Positions 34,576-43,405 of a stretch of DNA of 64,000 nucleotides are shown in pieces. The position numbers were made by a program, and so were the translations under genes. The stretch spans positions 496,001 to 560,000 of the forward strand of contig CAZZBM010000001.1 of assembly GCA_964652255.1 (NCBI GenBank), written 5' to 3'. Under the pieces are notes generated by a model. It had not been told where the DNA came from and searched no databases. It was given only the letters and a program-made list of their open reading frames with translations. Each line of letters begins with the position of its first letter. Position 1 is the stretch's first letter. The stretch is from CAZZBM01 sp964652255. GTDB lineage: Bacteria; Bdellovibrionota; Bacteriovoracia; Bacteriovoracales; CAZZBM01.

Positions 34576-34712
34576 TTATATTATTGTTAATGTTTAATCT
34601 TTTAGCAGAAGATTGCCGTTGTGATAAAGGAATGCAAGATCGTGATTTAGGGGTGAATCCTATTTCAACTTCAACGACTACTGAAAAGGGTAGTGAAGCT
34701 CAGCGTCGATAA
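34572..34712 (+). CDS. 46-residue exported peptide
   Basis: It starts at the ATG overlapping the stop of the YD-repeat gene (ATGA). MIILLLMFNLLAED is a short export signal; the remainder has three Cys-region residues (DCRCDKG) and a Ser/Thr-rich tail ending in Gln-Arg-Arg. A stop three codons upstream fixes the start. The last 42 bases overlap the end of murC on the other strand. Family unknown. The coupling suggests that it works with the YD-repeat protein. Confidence 0.5.
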   Translation: MIILLLMFNLLAEDCRCDKGMQDRDLGVNPISTSTTTEKGSEAQRR

Positions 34713-35915
34713 TTCTTTTCTTACTAAGTCTGAAAGGGGTCCAGCAGAACAAATCAAAAGAATCCCTTCTACTTGTTGTAGAAAATAATTTAATAATTTT
34801 AAATCTAAATATTGATAATCGTATTTTTTACAAAAAGTTTCACTGGTAAAAGTTTGGTCTTCATTTTTAGGATCATAAATAGAGGTGACATAAATCCTAG
34901 ACGCTAAAGTTAAACTTTTAGCAAAATCTTCTTCTAAAGAAAGAAGTCTATGCTGTTTGTGGGGCTCAAAAAGAACAGTAATAGGCTCTGAAAATTTTTC
35001 CTGAAGTGTTTTTAATACTGTGTTAATTTCTGTAGGATGATGAGCATAATCATCAAAAATTTTCTTTTTTTCATTAGAAAAAATAAGTTGTAGTCTTCTT
35101 TCTACTCCTAAAAAAGAAAAAAGTCTTTTTTGAATGAGAGAAAAGTTTAAGTGTCGAATTCTGCCAATACAAGTAGCAAAAAAAGCATTTTTTAATTGAT
35201 GGTCACCAAAAATTTGGAGTTGAATTTCACCAAGAATTTTTCCTTCTTCATAAAAAAGAAAAGAAGAAAGAGAAGTTTTTTTATAAGAAAATTTTTTTAA
35301 TAACTTAGCTTCATCATAAAAATGAGTACTTTGTTTTTTTAGTTGTTCTAAGCTTGATTGTAACTTTTCAAAAGAGCCATAAAAATCAAGATGATCTCCT
35401 TCTAAATTAGTAAGAAGTAAAATATGAGGATGAAGCTTTAAAAAAGAAGGTTCTGATTCATCAATTTCTAGAATAGTATAAGAAGAATTTGTTTCATAAA
35501 AATGATTTTGATCTTGAATGAGACTACCTCCTACAAAAGCATTATCTTCAGGAAACAGAGTTCTTAAAAGTGCTGTAGTAGAAGTTTTTCCATGACTTCC
35601 CGTTACACCAATAATCTTTTGATCTTTTAAAAAAGAAGCTAAGAATTCACCTCGGGAATAGCATGGGTATTTTTTTTTTGCTTCTAAATATTCTTCTGTG
35701 TGAGTGGCAACAGGAGTATAAACAACACAAGTAAGATCAGGGGGAAGTGAGTCTTGAGTTTGACTTTGATAAATGGGAATTCCTAAAGCAAGGAGTTTGC
35801 GGGTATAGCTGTTAAAGTGATGATCAGATCCAGAAACTTGATAACCTTTTTTGTAACAAGCTAAAGCTAGTGCACTCATCCCCACCCCACCAATTCCAAT
35901 AAAATGCACTCTCAT
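34671..35915 (-). CDS. murC: UDP-N-acetylmuramate--L-alanine ligase
   Basis: A 414-residue cytoplasmic Mur ligase: N-terminal GIGGVGMSALA, P-loop GVTGSHGKTST (about 103-113, lysine present), the central EIDESEPSFL and the DDYAHHPTEI block. It adds L-Ala to UDP-MurNAc. It is shorter than E. coli MurC (491), mostly in the C-terminal domain. It is the last gene of the murein cluster, overlaps murG by four bases, and its end overlaps the convergent small peptide gene. murB, ddl and ftsQAZ do not follow here. Confidence 0.94.
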   Translation of the reverse strand: MRVHFIGIGGVGMSALALACYKKGYQVSGSDHHFNSYTRKLLALGIPIYQSQTQDSLPPDLTCVVYTPVATHTEEYLEAKKKYPCYSRGEFLASFLKDQKIIGVTGSHGKTSTTALLRTLFPEDNAFVGGSLIQDQNHFYETNSSYTILEIDESEPSFLKLHPHILLLTNLEGDHLDFYGSFEKLQSSLEQLKKQSTHFYDEAKLLKKFSYKKTSLSSFLFYEEGKILGEIQLQIFGDHQLKNAFFATCIGRIRHLNFSLIQKRLFSFLGVERRLQLIFSNEKKKIFDDYAHHPTEINTVLKTLQEKFSEPITVLFEPHKQHRLLSLEEDFAKSLTLASRIYVTSIYDPKNEDQTFTSETFCKKYDYQYLDLKLLNYFLQQVEGILLICSAGPLSDLVRKELSTLSFTTLFSSR

Positions 35916-36907
35916 AAATTCATCTCTTCTTTAATTTTCATTGTTGCTGATTTTTGTACCTTAATGTCATATTTTAAATCAATCATCAGGGGGTATTTTT
36001 CTAAAATTTCTTGAAGACAAATATCTTTTCCCCAAGATTCTTGAAGAATTTCTACTGGAAAATGAGCTTGTTGTTGAAAACTTTTTGCATTAATTTCTTG
36101 ATGATTATTCATAGACTTTGACCATGGAATAAGAATACAAGGTTTTTGAATACAAAAAAGTTCAGCTAAAGTACTTGCACCGGCTCTGGCGATGATAAGA
36201 TCAGCTCTTTGGCAAAAAGGAATAATATCTTCAATATAAGAGTAGCGATGATAAGAATCTTCGCTAAAATCTTTATGATGTTTTCCTGATTGATGTTCTA
36301 TAATAAAACGACCCGTAGCTCTTAAGCCAAGAGTGATTTCATTTAAAAATTCTGATCCTAAACTTCCCCCAAGAACAAAAATTCTATTTTTATCCTGAGT
36401 GTTTACATGAAAGTTTGTTGTAAAAAATTCTTTACGAATAGGATTTCCTGTTAGGGTTTCTTTAAGAGACTCAAATTGAGTAAAAATTTTTTTAACAAAA
36501 GGTTTTAAAAGCTTATTAGATCGACCCATAATAGCATTTTGTTCTAATAAATAAAGAGGAATTCTTAAAATAAATCCACTAAGAATGGGTCCAATGCTTG
36601 TATAACTTCCAATTCCTAAAATGGCTTTAGGTCTTTTAAAAAGAAAAAGAAAAAAACAATATAGAAAAGAATAAAAATAAAAAATCAGAGAAAGAAAAAG
36701 ATCTTTTTTTGTTTGATAACCTGTTAAAGGGAAAAAATAAGTTTTTTTCTTGGAAAGTAATTTTTCATCTAACTTCTTTTTACTAGCAATAAAATACACA
36801 TCGTAATCTTGCTCTAGTTCCTGTGCCATAGCTAAAGCTGGATAGATGTGCCCCCCAGTTCCTCCCGCTGTTAAATAAATTCTAGGTTTTTTCTTTACTA
36901 ATAACAT
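35912..36907 (-). CDS. murG: UDP-GlcNAc:lipid I GlcNAc transferase MurG
   Basis: A 331-residue GT28-family enzyme with LTAGGTGGHIYPALAMAQEL at the start, FVLGGSLGSEFLNE in the middle and ARAGASTLAEL in the UDP-GlcNAc binding half. It makes lipid II on the inner face of the membrane. The length is slightly below that of E. coli (355). It overlaps ftsW by 26 bases and murC by four. Confidence 0.94.
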   Translation of the reverse strand: MLLVKKKPRIYLTAGGTGGHIYPALAMAQELEQDYDVYFIASKKKLDEKLLSKKKTYFFPLTGYQTKKDLFLSLIFYFYSFLYCFFLFLFKRPKAILGIGSYTSIGPILSGFILRIPLYLLEQNAIMGRSNKLLKPFVKKIFTQFESLKETLTGNPIRKEFFTTNFHVNTQDKNRIFVLGGSLGSEFLNEITLGLRATGRFIIEHQSGKHHKDFSEDSYHRYSYIEDIIPFCQRADLIIARAGASTLAELFCIQKPCILIPWSKSMNNHQEINAKSFQQQAHFPVEILQESWGKDICLQEILEKYPLMIDLKYDIKVQKSATMKIKEEMNL

Positions 36908-37913
36908 ATATAATTCCTAGTAAACTAAAAGAGACTAATAAGGAAGAGCCCCCATAACTAAAAAAAGGAAGGGTTAATCCTTTTGTTGGTAATAATCCTA
37001 AACAAACAGCCATATTGGTAAAAGCTTGAAAAAATAAAACAAAAACAAGACTCATCCCTAAATAAGGATTTTTTTTTAATGAAAGATCTTTATAAAGAAG
37101 AAAAAAAAAAATAAAATAAGAAGTAACAAATAAAAAAACTCCTAAAAAACCAAGTTCTTCACCTAAAACACTAAATAAAAAATCATTATGAGCCTCTGGT
37201 AGGTAAAAAAGTTTTTCATGACCATTTCCAAGCCCCACACCAGTGATTCCTCCCTTGGAAAAAGCTAAAAAAGATTGAATGATTTGAAAACCTTTATGAT
37301 AAGGATCTTGCCAAGGATCAAGAAAAGAGAGAAATCTTTTAAGACGATAAGGTGCTATGAGAATAAGGCTTGAAATTAAGGTTATGAAAGATAAAAAAGA
37401 AAGAAGAAGATGTTGCCAAGAAAAATATTTTAAAAAAAGAAAATAAAGAATAGAAAGTAAACATAAAACAAAAGTTCCAAAATCTGGCTGTAACAATAAA
37501 AGAATAAAAGGAAGAAAATAAACAATCCATAAAAAAGAATGTCTTTTTTTTTCAGTTAAAAAATCTAGAGCTAGTAGAGAAGAAATCTTTAAAAATTCTC
37601 CTGGCTGCAAGCTATAACCAAAAAAATGAATCCATCTTTTTGATCCCTTTAAAGCATGAGGAAAAATAAAAGTAAGAATGATAAGGATTAAAACAAGAAG
37701 ATGACTAGGGTAGAAAAACTTCTTTAAAAAAGAAAAAGATGCTCTTGAAATCATGAAAAAAGCTAGGATTCCAATAAGAGTAAAGAGTAACTGTCTGTAA
37801 ATAAAGAAATGACCTGATTGGAAGTATTCCCTAGCATAGATATAACTAGAAGAATAAACCATGAGAAGCCCAAAAACTTGAAGAATAAAGGCTAAGAAAA
37901 AAGAAAATTTCAT
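36882..37913 (-). CDS. ftsW: Lipid II polymerase/cell-division protein FtsW (SEDS family)
   Basis: A 343-residue multi-pass membrane protein. SEDS signatures are present: SKGGITGVGLGNG, LPEAHNDFLFSVLGEELG and the C-terminal GLTLPFFSYGGSS. It polymerises glycan strands together with FtsI. Position between murD and murG identifies it as FtsW rather than RodA. The cytoplasmic N-terminal tail of E. coli FtsW is missing. Confidence 0.93.
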   Translation of the reverse strand: MKFSFFLAFILQVFGLLMVYSSSYIYAREYFQSGHFFIYRQLLFTLIGILAFFMISRASFSFLKKFFYPSHLLVLILIILTFIFPHALKGSKRWIHFFGYSLQPGEFLKISSLLALDFLTEKKRHSFLWIVYFLPFILLLLQPDFGTFVLCLLSILYFLFLKYFSWQHLLLSFLSFITLISSLILIAPYRLKRFLSFLDPWQDPYHKGFQIIQSFLAFSKGGITGVGLGNGHEKLFYLPEAHNDFLFSVLGEELGFLGVFLFVTSYFIFFFLLYKDLSLKKNPYLGMSLVFVLFFQAFTNMAVCLGLLPTKGLTLPFFSYGGSSLLVSFSLLGIIYVISKEKT

Positions 37914-39316
37914 AATTGAAAAATAAGCTTTTTGTACTGTTTTCCTTTTTCTTTGTAATCTCTAAAGCTATCTGTACTAGGAGCTCCTGGACAAAGAAGT
38001 ATTTTTTCTCCACTTTTTGCTTTTTGATAAGCCACTAAAACAGCTTCTCCAAAACTACCTACTAAAAAACAAGCTTCTACATGATCAGCAAAAAATCTAT
38101 TCATTACCTCTTTGCATTCTCCCATCAAAATAAGAATTCTTACTTTATTTTTTAACACGGGACCATAAGGAGCAAAATTTTCTTCCGTTTCTTTACCACC
38201 AGCAATGACAATAAGAGATCCTTGAATGGCTTGAATAGCCTTAACAAACTCTTCCATGTTTTCAGCTTTGGCATGATTAAAAAAAGAAACTTTATTTTTA
38301 GTCACAACAAATTCTAGACGATGAGCAATGCTTGGAAAAAAATCAATAAGCTTTTGAATAGCCACATGACTTGTTTCCAGAAGAAGATTCACTAAAATGG
38401 CAGCTAATAAATTTTCTTTGTTCTCTTTTCCTTGTATAAGAGTTTTGTTGACTAGAAAAGTAGCATGTCCCTTGAGATGAGAATAAATTTTTCTCTCTTC
38501 AAAAGAAATTCCTTTAAAAGTTTTTTCTTCTAAATTTAGAACTTGAAGGGATTTTCTTGTATACCAATATTTTTTCCCAGGGATTTTTTTAATCATAGGG
38601 TGATCAAAAAGCTCATGATGACTTAAAACAATTTTTAAATCCTCTTCTTTAGAAAATAAAACAGGTTTAAAAAGAAGATCCATATATTCTTCTATGGAGT
38701 TAAAACCATATTTTTTATACTGATCATCAACATTGGGATAAACAATGAGTTTTGTTTTGAAATGAGACTGATGTTTTAATTGCCAAGGAGAAACTTCTAA
38801 AACAATATAATCAGCTTTTTCTTCCTCTAAAAAATAAGAAATCAAAGGATTATCTTGATCTCCTCCTGAAAACACTTTTTTACCATCATTTCTTAGAGCA
38901 AAAGCAATCATTTCAACAATGGTTGTTTGACCATAACTTCCACCCACTAAAATAAGTTCTTCTTTTAAAAATTTTAAAGGAAAAGATAACTCATCATAAA
39001 CTTCAATTTTCTCTTTTCTAGCCGCTTGGAGTTCTTTTAGCTGAGAATCTACCCTAGAAGCATGAATAATAAGATCAGCTTCTAAAAAATCCTTTAATCG
39101 ATGTTCTCCAAAAACAGTACTATGTTGCTCTGAAAGAAGTTTTTTTAGTTTTTTAATTTCCTTATTAAGATCAAAAATATGCTTAATATCTGTGATTTTA
39201 ATCTGACAGTTAAGTTTTTGAAAAAGCTCGATATATTTAAAAGCAACTTCACTTAATCCAACAATTAAAATCTTCTTGTTTTTGTATTTATCAAAGACCT
39301 TGTAGTTCATAAACAA
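37910..39316 (-). CDS. murD: MurD-like ligase with degenerate active site
   Basis: A 468-residue protein in the murD position. Family landmarks remain: N-terminal LIVGLSEVAFKYIELF, LEVSPWQL (173-180), ENKENLLAA, HRLEF (332-336) and a C-terminal CPGAPSTDSFRDYKEKGKQY. However, the ATP loop reads GSYGQTT (126-132) with Gln130 where the catalytic Lys belongs, the usual EDHxDRH block is DDQYKK (197-202), and the NDSKATN motif reads NHAKAEN (347-353). MurD adds D-Glu to UDP-MurNAc-L-Ala. Activity is doubtful; it may be a non-catalytic remnant or have a different role. Cluster position, not catalysis, supports the symbol. Confidence 0.75.
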   Translation of the reverse strand: MFMNYKVFDKYKNKKILIVGLSEVAFKYIELFQKLNCQIKITDIKHIFDLNKEIKKLKKLLSEQHSTVFGEHRLKDFLEADLIIHASRVDSQLKELQAARKEKIEVYDELSFPLKFLKEELILVGGSYGQTTIVEMIAFALRNDGKKVFSGGDQDNPLISYFLEEEKADYIVLEVSPWQLKHQSHFKTKLIVYPNVDDQYKKYGFNSIEEYMDLLFKPVLFSKEEDLKIVLSHHELFDHPMIKKIPGKKYWYTRKSLQVLNLEEKTFKGISFEERKIYSHLKGHATFLVNKTLIQGKENKENLLAAILVNLLLETSHVAIQKLIDFFPSIAHRLEFVVTKNKVSFFNHAKAENMEEFVKAIQAIQGSLIVIAGGKETEENFAPYGPVLKNKVRILILMGECKEVMNRFFADHVEACFLVGSFGEAVLVAYQKAKSGEKILLCPGAPSTDSFRDYKEKGKQYKKLIFQL

Positions 39317-40202
39317 CCCCTAAAGTTGAACAAATAATAATAAAAGTAATGACGAAGAAAAAATAAGTAATTTTTTTCTCAGACCATCCTTTTAATTGTA
39401 AGTGATGATGAAAAGGAGACATAAGAAAAATTCTTTTTTTTCTATATTTAAAAGATAAAACCTGTAAGATAACAGAAAGAGTTTCAAAAACAAAAATACT
39501 TCCAAAAATAATTAATAAAAATTCTTGTTGAACTAAAATAGAACAATAAGCAAGAAAAAAACCTAAAGGTAAAGATCCAGTATCGCCCATAAAGATTCTT
39601 GCTGGGTATTTATTATAGTAAAAAAAACCTAATCCTGACCCTAAAAAAATAGAAAAAGGAGTGAGGTGTTCAAGCTCTTCAATAAAAAACATAAAACCAA
39701 AAACAATCATTAAAGATAAACCCATAGCTAAACCATCTAATCCATCAGTGAGATTGACTGCATTGCTGGTTGCTACAAACATAAAAGCCCAAAGAAAGAT
39801 CATTAAAGGACCAAGATAAACTCCTAGAAAACTTTTAGAAGTAATGGAAGAAAAATAAAGAGAAGAGCTAGTAATAAAAGCAATAATCCACTGCAAAATA
39901 AATCTTAATTGAATAGAGAGTCCTTCTTTGTTGTTTTTTTTATACTTAAGATAGTCATCAACAAAGCCTAAGGCACCAAAAGCACAAAGACCAAAGACTA
40001 GAAAAAGATGCTCTTGAGTAGGATAAAATAAGAGTAAAAAAATAAGAGGAAGAAGAAAGATAAAGCCCCCAAAAGTAGGAGTAGTTTTTTTATCAGTATA
40101 AGGAATAAATTCTCTTAAAGAATCAAAAATAGATTTTTTTTTTAAAAAAGTTAATAAAAAAAAACCTAAAATTAAACTTAAAAATAGAGCCATTAAAAAC
40201 AT
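39291..40202 (-). CDS. mraY: Phospho-MurNAc-pentapeptide translocase MraY
   Basis: A 303-residue membrane enzyme with about ten segments. Catalytic motifs are present: DDYLKYKKNNKEGLS, the NAVNLTDGLDGLA loop, FMGDTGSLPLG and MSPFHHHLQLKGWSE. It transfers the MurNAc-peptide to undecaprenyl phosphate, forming lipid I. It is shorter than E. coli MraY (360), as the N-terminus is trimmed. It overlaps murE by ten bases; the usual murF between them is missing. Confidence 0.94.
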   Translation of the reverse strand: MFLMALFLSLILGFFLLTFLKKKSIFDSLREFIPYTDKKTTPTFGGFIFLLPLIFLLLFYPTQEHLFLVFGLCAFGALGFVDDYLKYKKNNKEGLSIQLRFILQWIIAFITSSSLYFSSITSKSFLGVYLGPLMIFLWAFMFVATSNAVNLTDGLDGLAMGLSLMIVFGFMFFIEELEHLTPFSIFLGSGLGFFYYNKYPARIFMGDTGSLPLGFFLAYCSILVQQEFLLIIFGSIFVFETLSVILQVLSFKYRKKRIFLMSPFHHHLQLKGWSEKKITYFFFVITFIIICSTLGVVYELQGL

Positions 40203-41389
40203 AAGGTCCCTAAGCTTAACACATAGTCTTTATCTTTGTGAGGTATTTTTTCATGACCTCTATCAAGGTAAGTTTCTTCACCCTTGCCAGCAATCACAAT
40301 AAGGTCTAATTCTTGAGCCTCTTGAAAAACTTTTAAAATAGCTTCTTTCCTTTCTTTGATAAAAGGAACATTAAGATTGATCTCTTGATAAATATTATAA
40401 GGATCTTCACTTCTTGAATTATCTTCTGTGATGATAATTTGAGAAGCATATTTTTGAGCTATTTGACCCATAAGAGGTCTTTTTCCTCTATCTCTATCTC
40501 CACCACAACCAAAGATAAGATAATCTATTTTAGGTAAAGATTGTAAAAGTTTTTCTAAACCATCAGGAGTATGAGCGTAGTCAATAATAATTCTTAGTTT
40601 TTTTCCTTCAAATTCAATATTAATTTGTTCACATCGACCGGGAATAGGTCGAATATTTTCTATTTTTGCTTCTAGGTTTAAACTTTCAACTAAAGCATAA
40701 GCTAGAGAAAAGTTTTTTTCTTGAAAAGTGTTTTGAAAAAAACTAGGAATATTTTTAGCTAAAGGAACTAAATAAGAAGAAGGAAATTTTTCATGAAGAT
40801 CTTTTTCTGAAACAAATAAAGGATACTGACAATAATTTAAAATTTTTTTCTTAGTTTGAAAATAGTGTTCTAAGCTTTTATGATAATCAAGATGATCTTG
40901 AGAAAAATTAGTCCAAGCAATTCTTTCAAAAGAAACACCATAAAATCTTTCTTGATCTAAAGCATGAGAAGAAACCTCTATAAAACAATACCCTTTTCTT
41001 CCTTGCATAAGTTTTCTCCAAAGAAGATAAGGGGGAGAGGTATAATTAGTTTTTGTTAAAAACTCACCCTCATAGTAAAGACCCAAAGTTCCTAGATAAT
41101 AACTTTGAGGCACCATTAAGTGAGCTAAAAAAGCTGTAGAAGTTTTTCCGTTGGTCCCAGTAATCCCAATAAACTTTAAATCATGAGGATAATAAAAATC
41201 TGCTAATTTTTTTTGTAAAGGAAGAAAATCTTCTTTTTTTACATGAAAAATATGTTGTGAATTTAAATGAGTAGTTGAAAAAATTAAAGGATGATTTGTT
41301 GAAAATTCTTCTTGATCTGTAAAAAGAATTTCATCAGATTGCCCTTCATTAAAACATAATCCTTTAATCATCATAGAAAGGATCTCCAA
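40193..41389 (-). CDS. murE: UDP-MurNAc-tripeptide ligase MurE
   Basis: A 398-residue Mur ligase, about 100 residues shorter than usual, chiefly in the N-terminal domain. The P-loop GITGTNGKTST is intact. DYAHTPDGLEKLL and EDNSRSEDP are present; the Arg in DNSR at the place of DNPR suggests meso-diaminopimelate as substrate. There is no second ligase module, so it is not a MurE-MurF fusion. It overlaps ftsI by 26 bases; the ATG at 41371 is an alternative start. Confidence 0.92.
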   Translation of the reverse strand: MEILSMMIKGLCFNEGQSDEILFTDQEEFSTNHPLIFSTTHLNSQHIFHVKKEDFLPLQKKLADFYYPHDLKFIGITGTNGKTSTAFLAHLMVPQSYYLGTLGLYYEGEFLTKTNYTSPPYLLWRKLMQGRKGYCFIEVSSHALDQERFYGVSFERIAWTNFSQDHLDYHKSLEHYFQTKKKILNYCQYPLFVSEKDLHEKFPSSYLVPLAKNIPSFFQNTFQEKNFSLAYALVESLNLEAKIENIRPIPGRCEQINIEFEGKKLRIIIDYAHTPDGLEKLLQSLPKIDYLIFGCGGDRDRGKRPLMGQIAQKYASQIIITEDNSRSEDPYNIYQEINLNVPFIKERKEAILKVFQEAQELDLIVIAGKGEETYLDRGHEKIPHKDKDYVLSLGTLCF

Positions 41390-43169
41390 GATAAACCTTT
41401 AACTGCCCTTTAGCAAGTCTCTCCTCCTTATAAATAACACCCTGAGAACCTTCAAAGATTAGATGAGGATTGATTTTTAAAGCTTCTTGCTGAGTGAGTC
41501 CCTTAAGAGATTTAGTTGATGTGGGTAAAAAAGTTTTTTGATCTAAAAGAGAAAGATATTTATTTTTGGGTTCTTGCAAAAAAAGATACTCTGCAATTTC
41601 TTTAAAGACTGGAGCAGCTAGTTTGCCTCCAAAATAGTTTTTCACCTGGGGCTCATCCAAATAGACATAAATTAAAAACCTCTCTTGAGTATTGGTAGAA
41701 TAACCAATAAAACTAGAAACATAACCACTATACTGACCATTCTTGCTTTTTTGAGCTGTGCTGGTTTTACCAGCAATAGTGACATATTTCATTTGAGCTG
41801 ATCGACCAGTCCCTTCTAAGGTTACTCTCTCTAAAAGTTCATTCATTTTAGAAGCAATCTCCTTAGAAAGAACTCGTTTAAAAGGTTTCCTTTTATTTTT
41901 TAAAAGAGTTAATTCAGGTAATAAACCATTGGTGGCAAAAACAAGAAATCCTCTAATAACTTGTAAAGGTGTTAAGGCTAAACCCTGACCAAAAGTTAGC
42001 GTAGCCAACTCCAAAGAGCCCTCCCTACTAGGCTTTAATCCCTTAGACTCTCCAGAAAGCTCAATGCCAGTTTTTTCAAAAAAACCAAAAAGAGAAAGCT
42101 TTTTTACAAGATCTTTTTGATTAAATCGTTGACCAATTTTAACCATTCCAATATTAGAACTCTTTTTAAGAATATCACTCACACTTAACCACTGAAATTT
42201 TTGAAATTGAGCTTCTTTGATTTTATGTTGATCTATGAGATAAAATCCATTTTCACAAAAAATTTCCGTTTCAGGAGAAATAAGTCCTTCATTGAGACCC
42301 AAGGCAATAATAAAAGGCTTAAGAATGGAGCCAGGTTCAATAGGTTCTGTCATTAAATTTAAATTCCATCTTTCGGAAAAGTTTCTTAAGTTAGGATTAA
42401 AATCAGGAAGATGAGCTAGAGCTAAAATTTCTCCTGTATAAACATCAACAATGGCACCACCAGCAGCTATGCTTTTTGATTCTTTTAAAGCTTTGTTTAA
42501 TATTTGCTCAAGTTGTTCCTGCATTTCTTTGGACAGAGAAAGTTCTAAAGATTCTGGTTCTTGACCCTTACCCCTCTCTTGAATTTTAATAGCACGCCCC
42601 TTGGCATCTTTATAATAAGTAAAGGAAGAAGGAACACCTTTTAAGTTTTCTTCAAAAAAATATTCTAATCCGGCTAAACCTTGAGCATCTTGACCTACTG
42701 TTCCTAAACCTTTTGAAAAAAGATTTTCATAAGGGTAATATCTTTTCCAGGTTTCCTCTAGGTAAATTCCTTCTAATTTCTTTAGCTCTTCTTTCTCTTT
42801 ATCCTTTAATAAAATGGAACGAGCTAAAAAAGTATATTTTTTTCTTGTTTCAATTTCTTTTTTAAATTTTTTAAAATCAAGATTTAAAACAAGGGAAGCT
42901 TTTTTTAAAGAATCTAAAAAAAGATCATTTTTTTTAGGAATCAAAAAAATATTATAAGATTTAATGTTCATAGCTAAGAGATGCCCATCACGATCATAGA
43001 TAAGACCCCTAGGGGGGAAATACTTTACTTCACGAACAATTTGTTGATGAGCATACTGGGTTAAATCTTTTTTTTTATAAACTTGAAGATAAAAAGCTTT
43101 CATAAGAATAGAGCCATAAAAAAAAGTAAAAAAATAAAAAGTAATTTTTAGTTTTTTTCTAAGATCCAT
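41364..43169 (-). CDS. ftsI: Division-specific transpeptidase FtsI (PBP3) with PASTA domain
   Basis: A 601-residue class B penicillin-binding protein: one N-terminal membrane anchor, a dimerisation domain beginning around PPRGLIYDRDG, the active Ser in EPGSILKPF, SSN in KSSNIGMVKI, and AGKTSTAQ in place of KTGT. The last ~60 residues form a PASTA-like domain (GLTQQEALKINPHLIFEG). It crosslinks septal murein with FtsW. It overlaps ftsL by 22 bases. Confidence 0.94.
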   Translation of the reverse strand: MDLRKKLKITFYFFTFFYGSILMKAFYLQVYKKKDLTQYAHQQIVREVKYFPPRGLIYDRDGHLLAMNIKSYNIFLIPKKNDLFLDSLKKASLVLNLDFKKFKKEIETRKKYTFLARSILLKDKEKEELKKLEGIYLEETWKRYYPYENLFSKGLGTVGQDAQGLAGLEYFFEENLKGVPSSFTYYKDAKGRAIKIQERGKGQEPESLELSLSKEMQEQLEQILNKALKESKSIAAGGAIVDVYTGEILALAHLPDFNPNLRNFSERWNLNLMTEPIEPGSILKPFIIALGLNEGLISPETEIFCENGFYLIDQHKIKEAQFQKFQWLSVSDILKKSSNIGMVKIGQRFNQKDLVKKLSLFGFFEKTGIELSGESKGLKPSREGSLELATLTFGQGLALTPLQVIRGFLVFATNGLLPELTLLKNKRKPFKRVLSKEIASKMNELLERVTLEGTGRSAQMKYVTIAGKTSTAQKSKNGQYSGYVSSFIGYSTNTQERFLIYVYLDEPQVKNYFGGKLAAPVFKEIAEYLFLQEPKNKYLSLLDQKTFLPTSTKSLKGLTQQEALKINPHLIFEGSQGVIYKEERLAKGQLKVYLGDPFYDD

Positions 43170-43405
43170 AAAGAAGACTCTTTTGGATGTATCATATCAT
43201 ATTTTTTGATTAAAGGTTGTAAAAAATCATGAGAATAAAGCTTTGCTTTTTCAAGTTTTTTTTGACTTAAAATAAATTGTTCCTCTCTGAGTTCATGAAG
43301 AACTTGATGAAGCTCATAGTGAATTTCAAAGGTTAGAAGTCTTAACATCGCTAGAAGAAAAGATGAAAAGATGACAAATAAAAAAAGAAAGGTCCATTTC
43401 TTCAT
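43148..43405 (-). CDS. ftsL: Cell-division protein FtsL
   Basis: An 85-residue bitopic protein with a short basic N-terminus (MKKW), one membrane helix (TFLFLFVIFSSFLLAMLRLL) and a periplasmic coiled coil (LHQVLHELREEQFILSQKKLE). Position between rsmH and ftsI identifies it, as sequence conservation in FtsL is low. It activates FtsWI in the divisome with FtsB and FtsQ. Confidence 0.8.
   Translation of the reverse strand: MKKWTFLFLFVIFSSFLLAMLRLLTFEIHYELHQVLHELREEQFILSQKKLEKAKLYSHDFLQPLIKKYDMIHPKESSLWILEKN

Noticed and set aside
40193..41389. A MurE-MurF fusion to explain the missing murF
   Set aside because: The protein is only 398 residues with a single P-loop and a single ligase module.
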